DNA of 33,089 nucleotides from Lachnospiraceae bacterium (GTDB lineage: Bacteria > Bacillota > Clostridia > Lachnospirales > Lachnospiraceae), in NCBI GenBank assembly GCA_015057055.1, contig SVFE01000027.1:1-33089 (forward strand), read 5' to 3'. How positions within the stretch are numbered: the stretch's first letter is position 1; each line of letters opens with the position of its first letter. The notes under the pieces were generated by a model. It saw only the letters and a program-made list of their open reading frames with translations, was not told the DNA's origin and searched no databases. Positions 6,566 to 15,625 of the stretch are shown one piece after another. Made by a program: the position numbers and the translations under genes.

Positions 6566-7537
6566 ATGGTTTATTTAATGCCGCTTTTTTTGATTTCAAT
6601 TGCATATATAGCGGGTAGCCTGTTTCAGAAAATGCTTCGCATGGAGGGGAGTATTTCCGAAACGGTATTAAACGGTACCTGTGTCCTGTTTCTTTTATGG
6701 GAACTATTGATGCTTCCGGCGATTAAGTTGCTGGCGCCTTTTTCCGTGGTGTGCAAAATCTACGGTGGTATTCTTTTGGCGGTGGTCATTTTTTCCCTTC
6801 TTTTTTGTCGGCGTGAGATGAAAGAACGTTTACGGATAAAAAACGTATTACGGAAAGAGCCGGTTGTTATTATTGCTGTTTTGCTTGCGGCTCAATTCCT
6901 GTATTTTGTGTTTGTCATACCGGAACGGGATATGGATTTTACATTGGAGACGATTTATACCACATTGAAATCGGATTTGATATATGAAAATCATCCCGGA
7001 ATGGGAACTACCTTTGAGCACGGTATTACGTTTCGCGGGAAAGTGGTATCGTTGCCTGTTTTTTACGCTTTTTTAGCTCGTTTTGTACCGGACGCGGCAG
7101 CGGTTCTTTTGTATCGGTGTATTCCTTTTTGGGTTCTCCTTTTGTCTTATTTTGTGTACTATTTATGGGCAGAAATCCTCTTTGGGAAGATGGAAAAACG
7201 GACGGAAAAAATCGGCTTGTTTTTGGGTGGAATCGGGATGCTGAATTTATTCGGCTCCTTCATCGGCAGCGGCTGGTTTTTCCAGCAGATGAATCGCGGA
7301 TATCGGGGAGAAACCATTATCTTCGCGGTACTGGTACCTTACGTGGTATTTTTGATGTATGAGATTTTTGTTGAAAATAATTATCGGCAAATTCTCTGGC
7401 TCTTGGCAGTTTTGCTTACGGCCTTCTGTGTGACGGATATTCAACGTGGATTCGTCCCGCTGGTGATTGTTGCGGTGGTATGCGCCATTCTCAGACTGGC
7501 ATTTTGTATCGGGAGGTGGATTCGATGCAGAAAATAA
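6566..7537 (+). CDS. Multi-pass membrane protein, DUF6077-like N-terminal part
   Basis: The 323-residue product has about eight to nine hydrophobic segments. An exposed loop after the third or fourth, PERDMDFTLETIYTTLKS, has acidic residues placed as in GT-C-type membrane glycosyltransferases. Together with the TFRGKVVSLPVFYAFLARF region it resembles the uncharacterised DUF6077 proteins found in clostridial polysaccharide loci; this is from memory and unverified. The start at 6566 is chosen over 6533 because GGAGG (6552-6556) lies 9 bases ahead of it. The ORF ends after a membrane segment in the Arg-rich RWIRCRK and overlaps the next ORF by 13 bases. The two may form one functional unit, either two coupled subunits or one gene split by a frameshift. 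Confidence 0.65.
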   Translation: MVYLMPLFLISIAYIAGSLFQKMLRMEGSISETVLNGTCVLFLLWELLMLPAIKLLAPFSVVCKIYGGILLAVVIFSLLFCRREMKERLRIKNVLRKEPVVIIAVLLAAQFLYFVFVIPERDMDFTLETIYTTLKSDLIYENHPGMGTTFEHGITFRGKVVSLPVFYAFLARFVPDAAAVLLYRCIPFWVLLLSYFVYYLWAEILFGKMEKRTEKIGLFLGGIGMLNLFGSFIGSGWFFQQMNRGYRGETIIFAVLVPYVVFLMYEIFVENNYRQILWLLAVLLTAFCVTDIQRGFVPLVIVAVVCAILRLAFCIGRWIRCRK

Positions 7538-8355
7538 TCGGCCTCATGCAGGATACCCTGGAAGTTGCCGGCGGAAATGCCGGATATACGGCACTTTTCT
7601 TGGCGGGCATTGTAGCGCTTTGGCACGGCAAGTTTCAAAATAAAACCGGATGCGGTTATCTTTTTTGGTACGCCATCGTTTTACTTCTTCTGACAATCAG
7701 TCCTCTGCGGGTTTTTATGATTCAAAACTATTTTCCGGACATGCTCTGGAATGAGTGCTTTTTATGGATTCTTCCGGTGGCGCCGGTAATTATGTTTCTT
7801 GGTGTGGCATCGTATGAAAAGGTAAAAATAGTCCGGGAAAAAGTCCTTTTGGTTATCGGAATGATTGCGCTTCTTCTTTTGGCCGGGGCAGGTTCTTACG
7901 GCGGAAAAGGAATTTCTTTGGCAGAGAACAGTGCTTATATTCCGACACAGGAGTATGAAATATTGTCCCGGTTGGAATATTACATGGATGCCCAGGAGAA
8001 GGAGACGGTATATCTGTGGGCGGATGCAACGGTCATGGAATACGCAGCGATTATGCCGGAACGAATTCTGATGCCCTACGGAAAGGATTTGTGGCTTGGA
8101 ATTATCGATACGCAAATGCATCAAATATACAATGAATGGCATTATACCTTATATGAGCAAATGCAAAATGCCGCTTATTATGAAACGGAAATTGTAAATT
8201 CTGCGTTGGCGATGGGTTGCGATGTATTGATTCTCGCGAAAGAAAGTTATACGGCGGCCGGTGCAGAGATGCCGGTGCAGCTGGGAGAGGCTTATTATTT
8301 GTACGGAGAATCGGCGGATTATGTGATGTATGTTTGCGGAGAAAAACTTCAATAG
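7525..8355 (+). CDS. Membrane protein with soluble C-terminal domain, partner of the preceding ORF
   Basis: The 276-residue product has four hydrophobic helices in the first 130 residues, then a soluble domain. The latter includes TVYLWADATVMEYAAIMPERI and VNSALAMGCDVLILAKESY, a Rossmann-like ending of the kind seen at the C-terminus of GT-C-type polysaccharide proteins. The ATG at 7525 follows GGGAGG (7511-7516) and lies inside the end of the preceding ORF, so translation should be coupled. It looks like the C-terminal half of the same DUF6077-like protein. An upstream in-frame ATG at 7480 exists, but its 15 extra residues are hydrophilic and unlike a membrane helix. Confidence 0.6.
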   Translation: MQKIIGLMQDTLEVAGGNAGYTALFLAGIVALWHGKFQNKTGCGYLFWYAIVLLLLTISPLRVFMIQNYFPDMLWNECFLWILPVAPVIMFLGVASYEKVKIVREKVLLVIGMIALLLLAGAGSYGGKGISLAENSAYIPTQEYEILSRLEYYMDAQEKETVYLWADATVMEYAAIMPERILMPYGKDLWLGIIDTQMHQIYNEWHYTLYEQMQNAAYYETEIVNSALAMGCDVLILAKESYTAAGAEMPVQLGEAYYLYGESADYVMYVCGEKLQ

Positions 8356-8373
8356 AAATTGCAGAGGAAACAG

Positions 8374-9120
8374 ATGGAAGATTTGATAAGCATTGTTGTG
8401 CCGGTGTATAACGCGGAGAAGTATATCCGGCAAACGGTAGATTGTGTTTTGAGACAAAGCTATAAAAACTGGGAGCTTATCTTGGTGGATGACGGTTCTT
8501 CGGATGGAAGCGTTGCGCTTATGAAAAGCATTCCGGACGAAAGAATCCGTGTGCTGGAATACGGAGAAGGCGGCTGCGCGGCTCTTGCACGGAATATGGG
8601 CGTGGAAGCAGCCCGGGGGAGATATCTGGCTTTTTTGGATGCGGATGATTTGTGGCTGGATGAAAAACTGGAAAAGACGCTACAGCATATGAAAGAAAAC
8701 GATGCGGCCTTTGTTTTTACAGCTTATGAATTCGGAGACCGGGATGCCGTGGGTACCGGGAAGGTGGTTGTCGTTCCGGCGCAACTAAGTTATAAACAGG
8801 CCCTTTCCAGGACCGTAATTTTTACTTCGACGGTTATGCTTGATTTGGAGAAACTGGGGAAGGAACAGGCGATGATGCCGGTGGTAAAGAGCGAAGATAC
8901 CGCCACTTGGTGGAGAATATTAAAAACCGGCGTGACGGCCTACGGATTAAATGAAAATCTGGTGATTTACAGAAGAGGCGGGAAAAGCCTGTCTTCAAAT
9001 AAACTGGAAGCGGTTCGCCGGATTTGGAAACTGTATGAAATGCAAGAAGATTTGAACTTTTTTGAGCGGTGCATATGCTTTGTGGGATGGGCGTTCCGCG
9101 CGGTTGCCAGAAGATTGTAA
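8374..9120 (+). CDS. Family 2 glycosyltransferase
   Basis: The 248-residue protein is a GT-A-fold family 2 glycosyltransferase. It opens with LISIVVPVYNAEKYI, has the nucleotide-binding LVDDGSSDGS at about residues 34-43, and the metal-binding D-x-D in FLDADDLW near residue 90. The later SEDTATWWRILKTG carries the probable catalytic acidic residues. It would transfer a sugar from a nucleotide donor to a lipid-linked acceptor at the inner face of the membrane; the sugar is unknown. The ATG at 8374, after GAGGAAA, is preferred over a TTG at 8359. It is cotranscribed with the membrane protein pair upstream. Confidence 0.9.
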   Translation: MEDLISIVVPVYNAEKYIRQTVDCVLRQSYKNWELILVDDGSSDGSVALMKSIPDERIRVLEYGEGGCAALARNMGVEAARGRYLAFLDADDLWLDEKLEKTLQHMKENDAAFVFTAYEFGDRDAVGTGKVVVVPAQLSYKQALSRTVIFTSTVMLDLEKLGKEQAMMPVVKSEDTATWWRILKTGVTAYGLNENLVIYRRGGKSLSSNKLEAVRRIWKLYEMQEDLNFFERCICFVGWAFRAVARRL

Positions 9121-9132
9121 AAATGGTATAAT
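9104..9132 (+). promoter_or_regulatory. Strong sigma-A promoter before the initiating transferase
   Basis: TTGCCA (9104-9109) and TATAAT (9127-9132) are 17 bases apart, and the -10 is extended by TGG (TGGTATAAT). The -35 lies inside the end of the preceding coding region. This is one of the two best promoter matches in the window and starts the long assembly operon. Confidence 0.8.
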
Positions 9133-9181
9133 TTACTGATATATGTATAAAAATACCGGTAAAAAACGGAGAAGGATGAGT

Positions 9182-10549
9182 ATGAAAAAACTGGAGACAT
9201 CGCGAAGAATTTTGCTGATGATACTTTCGTTCCTCAGCATGGTGATTCAGGTGGCATTTTACGCGTGCTGCTGGTTTTGGTTTTATAAAGAAATGGTTGC
9301 CATGAAGTTTTGGATTAAGGGTGACCTTTTGATGATTGCCATTTATATGGTTCTTTTGTTTTTCTTTTCCCGCATGTACGGCGGGATGCGTATCGGTTAC
9401 CTAAAGGCCTGGGAAGTCTTCTTTTCGCAGGTTTTTTCTACGTTGTGCGTCAATGTGATTTCCTACGGAATCATTTCCCTGATGTCTGCAAAACTGGTAA
9501 ATCCGAAATATATGCTTTTGATGATGGCGGCGGATTTGGTGTGGATTGCAATTTGGACAGCCATGAGTCAGGGACTCTACGGAATGTTGTTTCCGCCAAG
9601 AGATATGCTTTTGGTTTCCGGCGAACGTTCCACGGAGGATATTTTGCGTAAATTTGAGAGCCGACCGGACAAATACAATATTTGTAAAACAATGAATGTT
9701 TCCGAAGGATATGAAGCGATTTGCGAAGAAGTGATGAAGCGGTATGACGCCTTGGTGCTTTGGGATATTCCTTTGGATCAGCGGAACCGTTTACTGAAGT
9801 TTTGTTATGAAAAATCCATTCGTGTATATATTATGCCGAAAATTCCCGATGTATTAATCCGAGGCACAACGGAAATGCATATTTTTGATACACCGATGTA
9901 TTTAATCCGGGAATATCGTCTCACGGTGGAGCAGCGTTTTGTGAAGCGTCTGATTGATGTGATTTGTTCATTGATTCTGTTGGTAATCGCATCGCCGTTT
10001 ATGCTTCTTACTGCGGTATTTATCAAACTGTATGACGGCGGCCCGGTATTGTACAAGCAAATTCGCTGTACTTTGGGCGGCAGGGAATTCAAAATATTGA
10101 AATTCCGCAGCATGAAGGTAGATGCAGAAAAAGACGGAGTTGCAAGACTGGCAACGAAGGATGATGACCGGATTACGCCGATTGGTAAATTTATCCGGGC
10201 GGTAAGAATTGATGAATTGCCCCAGCTTTTTAATATTTTGGCCGGTGATATGTCGTTTATCGGACCGCGCCCGGAACGTCCGGAAATCATTGCACAGTAC
10301 GTTGAAAAGATGCCGGAATTCGTATATCGTATGCAGGTGAAAGCAGGGCTTGCCGGATATGCTCAGGTATACGGAAAATACAATACAACACCCTACGACA
10401 AATTGAAGTTGGATTTGGCATATATTGAAAATTATTCAATTTGGCTGGATTTAAAATTGATGCTACTTACCTTGAAGATACTGTTTAAGCCGGAAAGTAC
10501 GGAAGGCGTGGACAGCGCACAGACGACGGCAGAAAAAGGGGATAAGTAA
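9182..10549 (+). CDS. Undecaprenyl-phosphate sugar-1-phosphate transferase (WbaP-type initiating enzyme)
   Basis: The 455-residue protein starts polysaccharide repeat-unit synthesis by moving a sugar-1-phosphate from a nucleotide sugar to undecaprenyl phosphate. The N-terminal third has four to five membrane helices. A Rossmann-like middle domain contains PRDMLLVSGERS. The catalytic bacterial sugar transferase domain runs from about residue 254: RLIDVICSLILLVI re-entrant helix, GGPVLYKQIR, ILKFRSMKVDAEK, the catalytic Asp-Glu in RIDELPQLFNIL and GPRPERPE. Donor specificity (galactose, glucose or another hexose phosphate) cannot be told. The ATG at 9182 is chosen because GGAGAAGG precedes it at a normal distance; ATG 9176 is too close. 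It heads the operon behind the promoter at 9104-9132. Confidence 0.92.
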   Translation: MKKLETSRRILLMILSFLSMVIQVAFYACCWFWFYKEMVAMKFWIKGDLLMIAIYMVLLFFFSRMYGGMRIGYLKAWEVFFSQVFSTLCVNVISYGIISLMSAKLVNPKYMLLMMAADLVWIAIWTAMSQGLYGMLFPPRDMLLVSGERSTEDILRKFESRPDKYNICKTMNVSEGYEAICEEVMKRYDALVLWDIPLDQRNRLLKFCYEKSIRVYIMPKIPDVLIRGTTEMHIFDTPMYLIREYRLTVEQRFVKRLIDVICSLILLVIASPFMLLTAVFIKLYDGGPVLYKQIRCTLGGREFKILKFRSMKVDAEKDGVARLATKDDDRITPIGKFIRAVRIDELPQLFNILAGDMSFIGPRPERPEIIAQYVEKMPEFVYRMQVKAGLAGYAQVYGKYNTTPYDKLKLDLAYIENYSIWLDLKLMLLTLKILFKPESTEGVDSAQTTAEKGDK

Positions 10550-10587
10550 TCGGAGACTACGGAAGCGGGAAAGCAGGTGATGAAAAA

Positions 10588-11610
10588 GTGAGAGGAACCT
10601 CCGGAGAATATTTTGACTGGAAAAAATTTATGATATTAAATCGCCGTAACTTGGGGCTGGTGGTGACTTTGGCGCTGGCAGGCGGCATTTTGCTCAGCGT
10701 ACTTTTTTATCTGAAGGAGAGCGTATGGGGGGCTACAGAAACATATCGAAGCGCATATTTGTACCACATTACGTTTGACCGTGAACAGGTAGATAACATT
10801 CACGATTACTATAATGATTATACCTGGAATGATGTTTTGGATTCTGACAAAATCGCAGGTGTGGCAGCAGGGATGCTGGGCGATTTCACAAAAGAAGAAA
10901 TCGGGAAAGCGACTACGATACCTACGATGTCTGATATTCGGTTTATCTGGGTATACGCGGAGGACGAGACTCCGGAGAATGCAACCCGGATACAGGAAGC
11001 TGTTGCAGAGGCGCTTGCGCAGTTTGGCGACGAGACGGAAGGGTTTGCCGGAATTGAGATTTGGGATAAACGTGAAGTGAAAGCAGTGGAGGAGCCGTTT
11101 TTCTGGGGCCGGACCGTAACCGCAGGATTCGTTCTTTGTCTGCTTCTTGGTGTTTTTGTAATTTTTTATAAAAATGCAATGGACGATTCCGTATATACGG
11201 AGGAAGACGTGGCATGTTGTTTGGGAACCGAGGCGGCAGGAACGGTTTTTGCTGCAAAAGATAAAGACGTCGTTTCGGAGTCCTTGACCGGGAATCTGGC
11301 GGTCCTTCTGCAGGGAAAAGAAAAGGTTTGTGTGCTGCCTGCATATGAAGATGCGGAGTTTACCGTCGATTTACAAATCTGGAAAAAGATTTTACCGGGA
11401 AAAGAGGTGTTTACGGCAAGTACTCCAAAAGAAGCAGGCACCGATGTCGGTTTGGTATGGTTGGTACCTTATGGCCGTAAGGATGGCAGACGCCTTATGC
11501 AGGAATGGAAGAATTTGCAGATTCGCAGTCGGAAAGCCGATGCGGTTGTAATCGTCGATGCGGACAAGAATTTTTATCGGTTGTATTACGGGAAAGGAAA
11601 GAAAAAATGA
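10588..11610 (+). CDS. Wzz-like polysaccharide copolymerase with degenerate C-terminal domain
   Basis: The 340-residue product has the topology of chain-length determinants. There is a short cytoplasmic start, a helix at about 22-42, an extracellular domain (YRSAYLYHITFD to about 165) and a second helix at 174-194. The cytoplasmic tail of about 145 residues has the place and general shape of a BY-kinase domain (VCVLPAYEDAE, ADAVVIVDADKN) but shows no Walker A P-loop and no tyrosine cluster at the end. It would therefore not be an active kinase. The start is GTG at 10588, behind AGGTGAT; an overlapping ATG at 10580 is closed by a stop after two codons. It follows the initiating transferase, as expected for a chain-length regulator. 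Confidence 0.7.
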   Translation: MRGTSGEYFDWKKFMILNRRNLGLVVTLALAGGILLSVLFYLKESVWGATETYRSAYLYHITFDREQVDNIHDYYNDYTWNDVLDSDKIAGVAAGMLGDFTKEEIGKATTIPTMSDIRFIWVYAEDETPENATRIQEAVAEALAQFGDETEGFAGIEIWDKREVKAVEEPFFWGRTVTAGFVLCLLLGVFVIFYKNAMDDSVYTEEDVACCLGTEAAGTVFAAKDKDVVSESLTGNLAVLLQGKEKVCVLPAYEDAEFTVDLQIWKKILPGKEVFTASTPKEAGTDVGLVWLVPYGRKDGRRLMQEWKNLQIRSRKADAVVIVDADKNFYRLYYGKGKKK

Positions 11611-12386
11611 CATTAGAAGTTTTGGTTTCTTCCGTGAACCGGGAATGCGATGAATTGATTGAGTCGATGCATTTGGCATCCGATGCGGTGATTATTAACC
11701 AGGGGCGACAGCATGAATATACAGAGCGTACCAAGGAGAATTACCGGATAAAGTATTACGGCTTTTGCGAAAAAGGTGTGGGACTGAGCCGGAATAATGC
11801 CCTTCTTCGGGCTACCGGTGACATTGTGTTGTTCTCGGATGAAGATATTGTGTATGACGAAGGTTACCGGGAAAAGGTGTTAAAGGCCTTCGCTGAAAAT
11901 CCCGGAGCGGATATGCTTCTTTTTAATTTTAGGGTGCCGAAAGAACGGCAGACCTACCATATTGACAAGAAGACAAAGATTCACGCACTGAACTGCGGAA
12001 GGTATCCGACCTACAGTTTTGCACTGCGAAGAGAACGTTTGCATAAGTGCGGTGTTACGTATTCTCTGTTGTTTGGCGGAGGTGCAAAGTACAGTGCCGG
12101 GGAGGACAGCCTTTTTATTAAAGACTGTTTGCGGGCAGGCATGAAGATTTATGCTCTGCCGGTGGAACTTGGCTGTGAATTAGAGAGGGAATCCTCCTGG
12201 TTTCGCGGATATACGGAGAAATTTTTCTTTGACCGCGGCGTTTTATATCACTTTTTATACGGAAGATGGGCGTATTTGTTTGGAGCCCGTTTTGTGCTGG
12301 CAAAGAAGTCATTTATGTGTAAAGACGTAAGTGCGGCTAAGGCGTGGAAATTATTAAAGCAGGGAATTAAGGAAGGGAAAAGGTAG
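11607..12386 (+). CDS. Family 2-like glycosyltransferase
   Basis: The 259-residue protein lacks the usual long N-terminal VVPVYN strand but has MTLEVLVSSVNREC as its first strand. GVGLSRNNALLRATGDIVLF is followed by the metal-binding SDEDIVYDEGY (about residues 79-89). GAKYSAGEDSLFIKDCLRAG holds the probable catalytic acidic residue. This pattern matches short bacterial GT2 enzymes that act on lipid-linked oligosaccharides. The start ATG at 11607 overlaps the stop of the preceding gene by four bases (ATGA), so translation is coupled. Sugar donor and acceptor are unknown. Confidence 0.8.
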   Translation: MTLEVLVSSVNRECDELIESMHLASDAVIINQGRQHEYTERTKENYRIKYYGFCEKGVGLSRNNALLRATGDIVLFSDEDIVYDEGYREKVLKAFAENPGADMLLFNFRVPKERQTYHIDKKTKIHALNCGRYPTYSFALRRERLHKCGVTYSLLFGGGAKYSAGEDSLFIKDCLRAGMKIYALPVELGCELERESSWFRGYTEKFFFDRGVLYHFLYGRWAYLFGARFVLAKKSFMCKDVSAAKAWKLLKQGIKEGKR

Positions 12387-12397
12387 AAGGATTCCAA

Positions 12398-13528
12398 ATG
12401 ATTCTTTATATTACCGTTGCAGTGTCTGCGATTTTGATTGCTTCGAAAATCGAAAGCGGACATAAAAACCACATTATCATACAAGGCGGAGTATCGCGGG
12501 ATAAGCAAGGGGTGAGTAACCGGATTTGTTTTGCAGGGTTATTTACGCTCCTTTTTGTGGTTTCAGCCCTTCGTATTCAGACGGGAAATGATTACCAGAC
12601 ATACATTGACCGGTTTCATGATATCGTTTGCGGAAATTACGTGGTAACGGAACCCGGATTCAATCTGATTGTTACCGCCATTTATCTTTTCTTTCAAAAA
12701 GAAGTATATCTGGTTGTTTTTGCGGTATTTGCATTTTTGACCATTGGGGTTTTCCTGAAAGCGTTATATGAGCAAAGCCCGGATTTTCAAATGTCGTTTT
12801 TTTTGTTTATGGCGCTGGGGATATATTTCCAAACCTTTAATACGGTGCGCTACTACTTTGCATTGGCGTTGGTTCTGTATTCAATGCGGTATGTCCTGCG
12901 GAAGGAATATGTTAAATTTATATTGATGATTATGCTTGCGATGTTGTTCCACAAATCCGCACTGGTCGTCATTCCGCTGTTTCTCCTGGCACGGATGAAC
13001 TGGAAAAAAGGGGCGCTTATATTCTTCGGGATTTTTGCCTTGACGGGGCTTTTTTTGGAAGATTTTTACATGCAGGTTATTTTGTATCTGTATCCGTCTT
13101 ACATTCATGAAGAAGAATATTTGCTGGCCGGGAGCTTTAGCATTGTAAACATAATCCGTTGCATAGCCGTTTTGGTGTTAGCACTGTATTGTTACAAGGA
13201 TGCCATACGGGATTCGGAGGAAAACCGGTTTTACTTTTACCTCAATTTAGGCGCCCTTGCCTTATATACCTGCTTTACCTTCATCCCTTTTGTATCGCGT
13301 ATCGGTTATTACCTGAATATCAGTCATTTGTTCTTTATCCCGGCATTGCTTCGGGCGGTTCCGAAGAGAAAAAAGATGTGGAAGATTTTGGTTGTTGCGG
13401 CAGGAATTTTGTATTTTGCAGCATTTTTGTATAAGGCTACCGACGTGACGGTGAAGATTTTGCCTTATTCTACATGGATTTTTGAGGAAGTGGAATTCGT
13501 TCCTTTATTTGAATCCATCCAGTACTGA
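12398..13528 (+). CDS. EpsG-family polysaccharide polymerase (Wzy-like)
   Basis: The 376-residue protein has about ten membrane helices spread over its length. The region SALRIQTGNDYQTYIDRFHD followed by TEPGFNLIV is characteristic of EpsG/Wzy-like polymerases, which join lipid-linked repeat units on the outer face of the membrane. The segment RYYFALALVLYSMRYVLRKE and the FHKSALVVIPLFLL helix with its conserved His are also typical. AGAAGGA 8-14 bases upstream supports the ATG at 12398. It is the only polymerase candidate in the window. No Wzx flippase was found beside it. Confidence 0.85.
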   Translation: MILYITVAVSAILIASKIESGHKNHIIIQGGVSRDKQGVSNRICFAGLFTLLFVVSALRIQTGNDYQTYIDRFHDIVCGNYVVTEPGFNLIVTAIYLFFQKEVYLVVFAVFAFLTIGVFLKALYEQSPDFQMSFFLFMALGIYFQTFNTVRYYFALALVLYSMRYVLRKEYVKFILMIMLAMLFHKSALVVIPLFLLARMNWKKGALIFFGIFALTGLFLEDFYMQVILYLYPSYIHEEEYLLAGSFSIVNIIRCIAVLVLALYCYKDAIRDSEENRFYFYLNLGALALYTCFTFIPFVSRIGYYLNISHLFFIPALLRAVPKRKKMWKILVVAAGILYFAAFLYKATDVTVKILPYSTWIFEEVEFVPLFESIQY

Positions 13529-13545
13529 GAAAGAAAAGGTGTCAT

Positions 13546-14340
13546 ATGAAAGTTTCGGTTGTTGTGGTTTGCCTTAATGCCGGAGAAGAGCTTTCGGCCA
13601 CAGTGCAAAGCGTTTTAATGCAAAATTACGAAGATTTTGAAATCATAATCAAAGACGGCGGCTCCCGGGATGGCAGTTTGGAAAAACTGCCGGAAGATGA
13701 ACGGATAAAAGTATACAGGGAAGAGGATAAGTCTATTTATGATGCCATGAATCAGGCAATCCGGTACACTACCGGTGATTATCTGCTGTTTTTGAATTGC
13801 GGTGATTATCTGGCGGATGCAAAGGTCCTTGGCAGGATTGTGAAGGTGATTTGTAAGACCGGAGCCGACATTGTTTACGGCGATTTGCGGCGTCGCGGCC
13901 AGAATGCGGTAATTGTATCGCCGGAGGCCATTACGGATTTTGTGTGTTACCGTAATATTCCCTGTCATCAGGTTTGCTTTTATCATAAAAGACTGTTTGC
14001 GGAAAGAGGATATGATTTGGCTTATCCGGTTCGAGCTGATTATGAACATTTTCTGTGGTGCAAATATGAGAAAAAAGCATCCTTTGCCCATGGGGATTTC
14101 GTGGTAGCGGAATACGAAGGCGAAGGGTATTCGGAAACAAAGGAAAATTTGAAAAAAGCGACCGGCGAGCATCGCCGGATTACCGGAAAATATTTGGGAA
14201 AGAAATGCATTTTGTATAGAGGAATCATGATTGTTACACTGCAGCCGATTCGAAAGAAAATGGCAGAGAGTCGGTTATTTTCCGGATTATATCAGGGATT
14301 AAAGAAGAAGATTTACGGAGCGGGAAAGAAGAAAGGATAA
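13546..14340 (+). CDS. Family 2 glycosyltransferase (WcaE-like)
   Basis: The 264-residue protein has a short GT2 domain: KVSVVVVCLNAGEELSATV, the donor-binding IIIKDGGSRDGSLEKL, EEDKSIYDAMNQAIRYTTGD, and FLNCGDYLAD at the D-x-D position (here Cys-Gly-Asp). The KDGGS/DAMN combination is typical of the sub-branch that includes colanic-acid type WcaE enzymes. The C-terminal 60 residues are strongly basic (KKKIYGAGKKKG), suggesting attachment to the inner membrane surface. AAAGG before the ATG at 13546 is the ribosome binding site. Sugar specificity is unknown. Confidence 0.87.
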   Translation: MKVSVVVVCLNAGEELSATVQSVLMQNYEDFEIIIKDGGSRDGSLEKLPEDERIKVYREEDKSIYDAMNQAIRYTTGDYLLFLNCGDYLADAKVLGRIVKVICKTGADIVYGDLRRRGQNAVIVSPEAITDFVCYRNIPCHQVCFYHKRLFAERGYDLAYPVRADYEHFLWCKYEKKASFAHGDFVVAEYEGEGYSETKENLKKATGEHRRITGKYLGKKCILYRGIMIVTLQPIRKKMAESRLFSGLYQGLKKKIYGAGKKKG

Positions 14341-14344
14341 CGCG

Positions 14345-15625
14345 ATGAAGGTATTGTGGTTATGTAATTTGATGCCGTCCATTGTGGCGAAGGCATTGAA
14401 AAAAACGGCAACCAACAAAGAGGGCTGGATATTGGGAATGGCGAATCAGGTTATGAAAAACAATGATTTGCAGCTGGCGTTGGCGTTCCCTGTGCAGGAA
14501 GAGGCGGTTCACGGTGAAGTGGACGGCATACAGTACTACGGTTTTCCGGAAGACAGTAATCATCCGGAGCAATACGATGCGACGTTGGAGTCAGCGCTGG
14601 GTTTTATTTGTGAAGAATTTCATCCGGATGTAATTCATTGCTTCGGAACGGAATACCCCCATACTCTTGCGATGCTTCGGATTAAAGAGTGGAAGAGTAA
14701 GGTGCTGGTGCATATTCAGGGCGTAATTGAATTGTATGCCAAGGAGTATTGCACGGGGCTTCCTGAGGATGTGGTGGAAGCGGCGACTTTCCGGGATGTG
14801 TTAAAGAAAGACAGCATCTGGCAACAGAAAGAAAAGTTTATCGCCAGGGGAGAACATGAACGGGATGTATTCCGGTTGGCAGAGCAGGTGTGCGGCCGAA
14901 CGGATTTTGATAAAAATTACGTGGCACAGGTAAATCCTTCCTGTATGTACTATCCGCTAAACGAAACCTTGCGTCCGGAATTTTACGGTCATCGCTGGGA
15001 TTCGGAGAAATGCCGGAAACACAGTATTTTTGTGGCGCAGGGAAATTATCCGATTAAAGGACTTCACTTTATGTTGGAGGCATTGGCAACGATTCGGGAT
15101 GCATATCCGGACGTACACTTGTATGTTGCGGGAGATTGTATTACCGCGTATGGGACACTGAAAGAAAAAATTAAACTTTCGGCATACGGAAAATATTTGC
15201 GAAATCTGGTTCAAAAACACGGTTTGGAAGAAAATGTGACTTTTTTGGGGTCTTTAGGTGTGGGAGAAATTTTGAAGCAGTATTTGAATTCCCATGTTTA
15301 CGTGATTCCCTCTGTATTGGAGAATTCTCCGAATTCCTTAGGCGAAGCAATGCTTTTGGGAATGCCTTGCGTTGCATCCCGCGTTGGCGGAATTCCTTCT
15401 CTTGCAACGGAAGATAAGGAAGTGTTGATGTACGACTTGGAAGATACCAAAGCGTTGGCGGAACATGTACTCCGGTTATTTGAAGATGAAAAATACGCAG
15501 GTGAATTGGGAGCCGCAGCTGCGGCAAGGGCTAATCTGACCCATGATGCGCAGGCAAATTATAAGATGTTATGTTGGATTTATGAGACAATTGCGAAGCA
15601 GACAGAAAGGCATGTGAATAAATGA
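14345..15625 (+). CDS. Family 4 glycosyltransferase
   Basis: The 426-residue protein has the two Rossmann domains of GT-B enzymes. The N-terminal domain carries WLCNLMPSIVAKAL and HPDVIHCFGTEYPHTLAML. The C-terminal GT4 domain contains SIFVAQGNYPIKGLHFMLEA, VTFLGSLGVGEI, and the nucleotide-sugar signature SVLENSPNSLGEAMLLGMP with the E-x7-E glutamates, ending in ASRVGGIPSL. It is a retaining transferase of unknown sugar acting at the inner face of the membrane. AAAGGA 7-12 bases before the ATG at 14345 sets the start. It overlaps the next gene by four bases, so the two are coupled. Confidence 0.9.
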   Translation: MKVLWLCNLMPSIVAKALKKTATNKEGWILGMANQVMKNNDLQLALAFPVQEEAVHGEVDGIQYYGFPEDSNHPEQYDATLESALGFICEEFHPDVIHCFGTEYPHTLAMLRIKEWKSKVLVHIQGVIELYAKEYCTGLPEDVVEAATFRDVLKKDSIWQQKEKFIARGEHERDVFRLAEQVCGRTDFDKNYVAQVNPSCMYYPLNETLRPEFYGHRWDSEKCRKHSIFVAQGNYPIKGLHFMLEALATIRDAYPDVHLYVAGDCITAYGTLKEKIKLSAYGKYLRNLVQKHGLEENVTFLGSLGVGEILKQYLNSHVYVIPSVLENSPNSLGEAMLLGMPCVASRVGGIPSLATEDKEVLMYDLEDTKALAEHVLRLFEDEKYAGELGAAAAARANLTHDAQANYKMLCWIYETIAKQTERHVNK

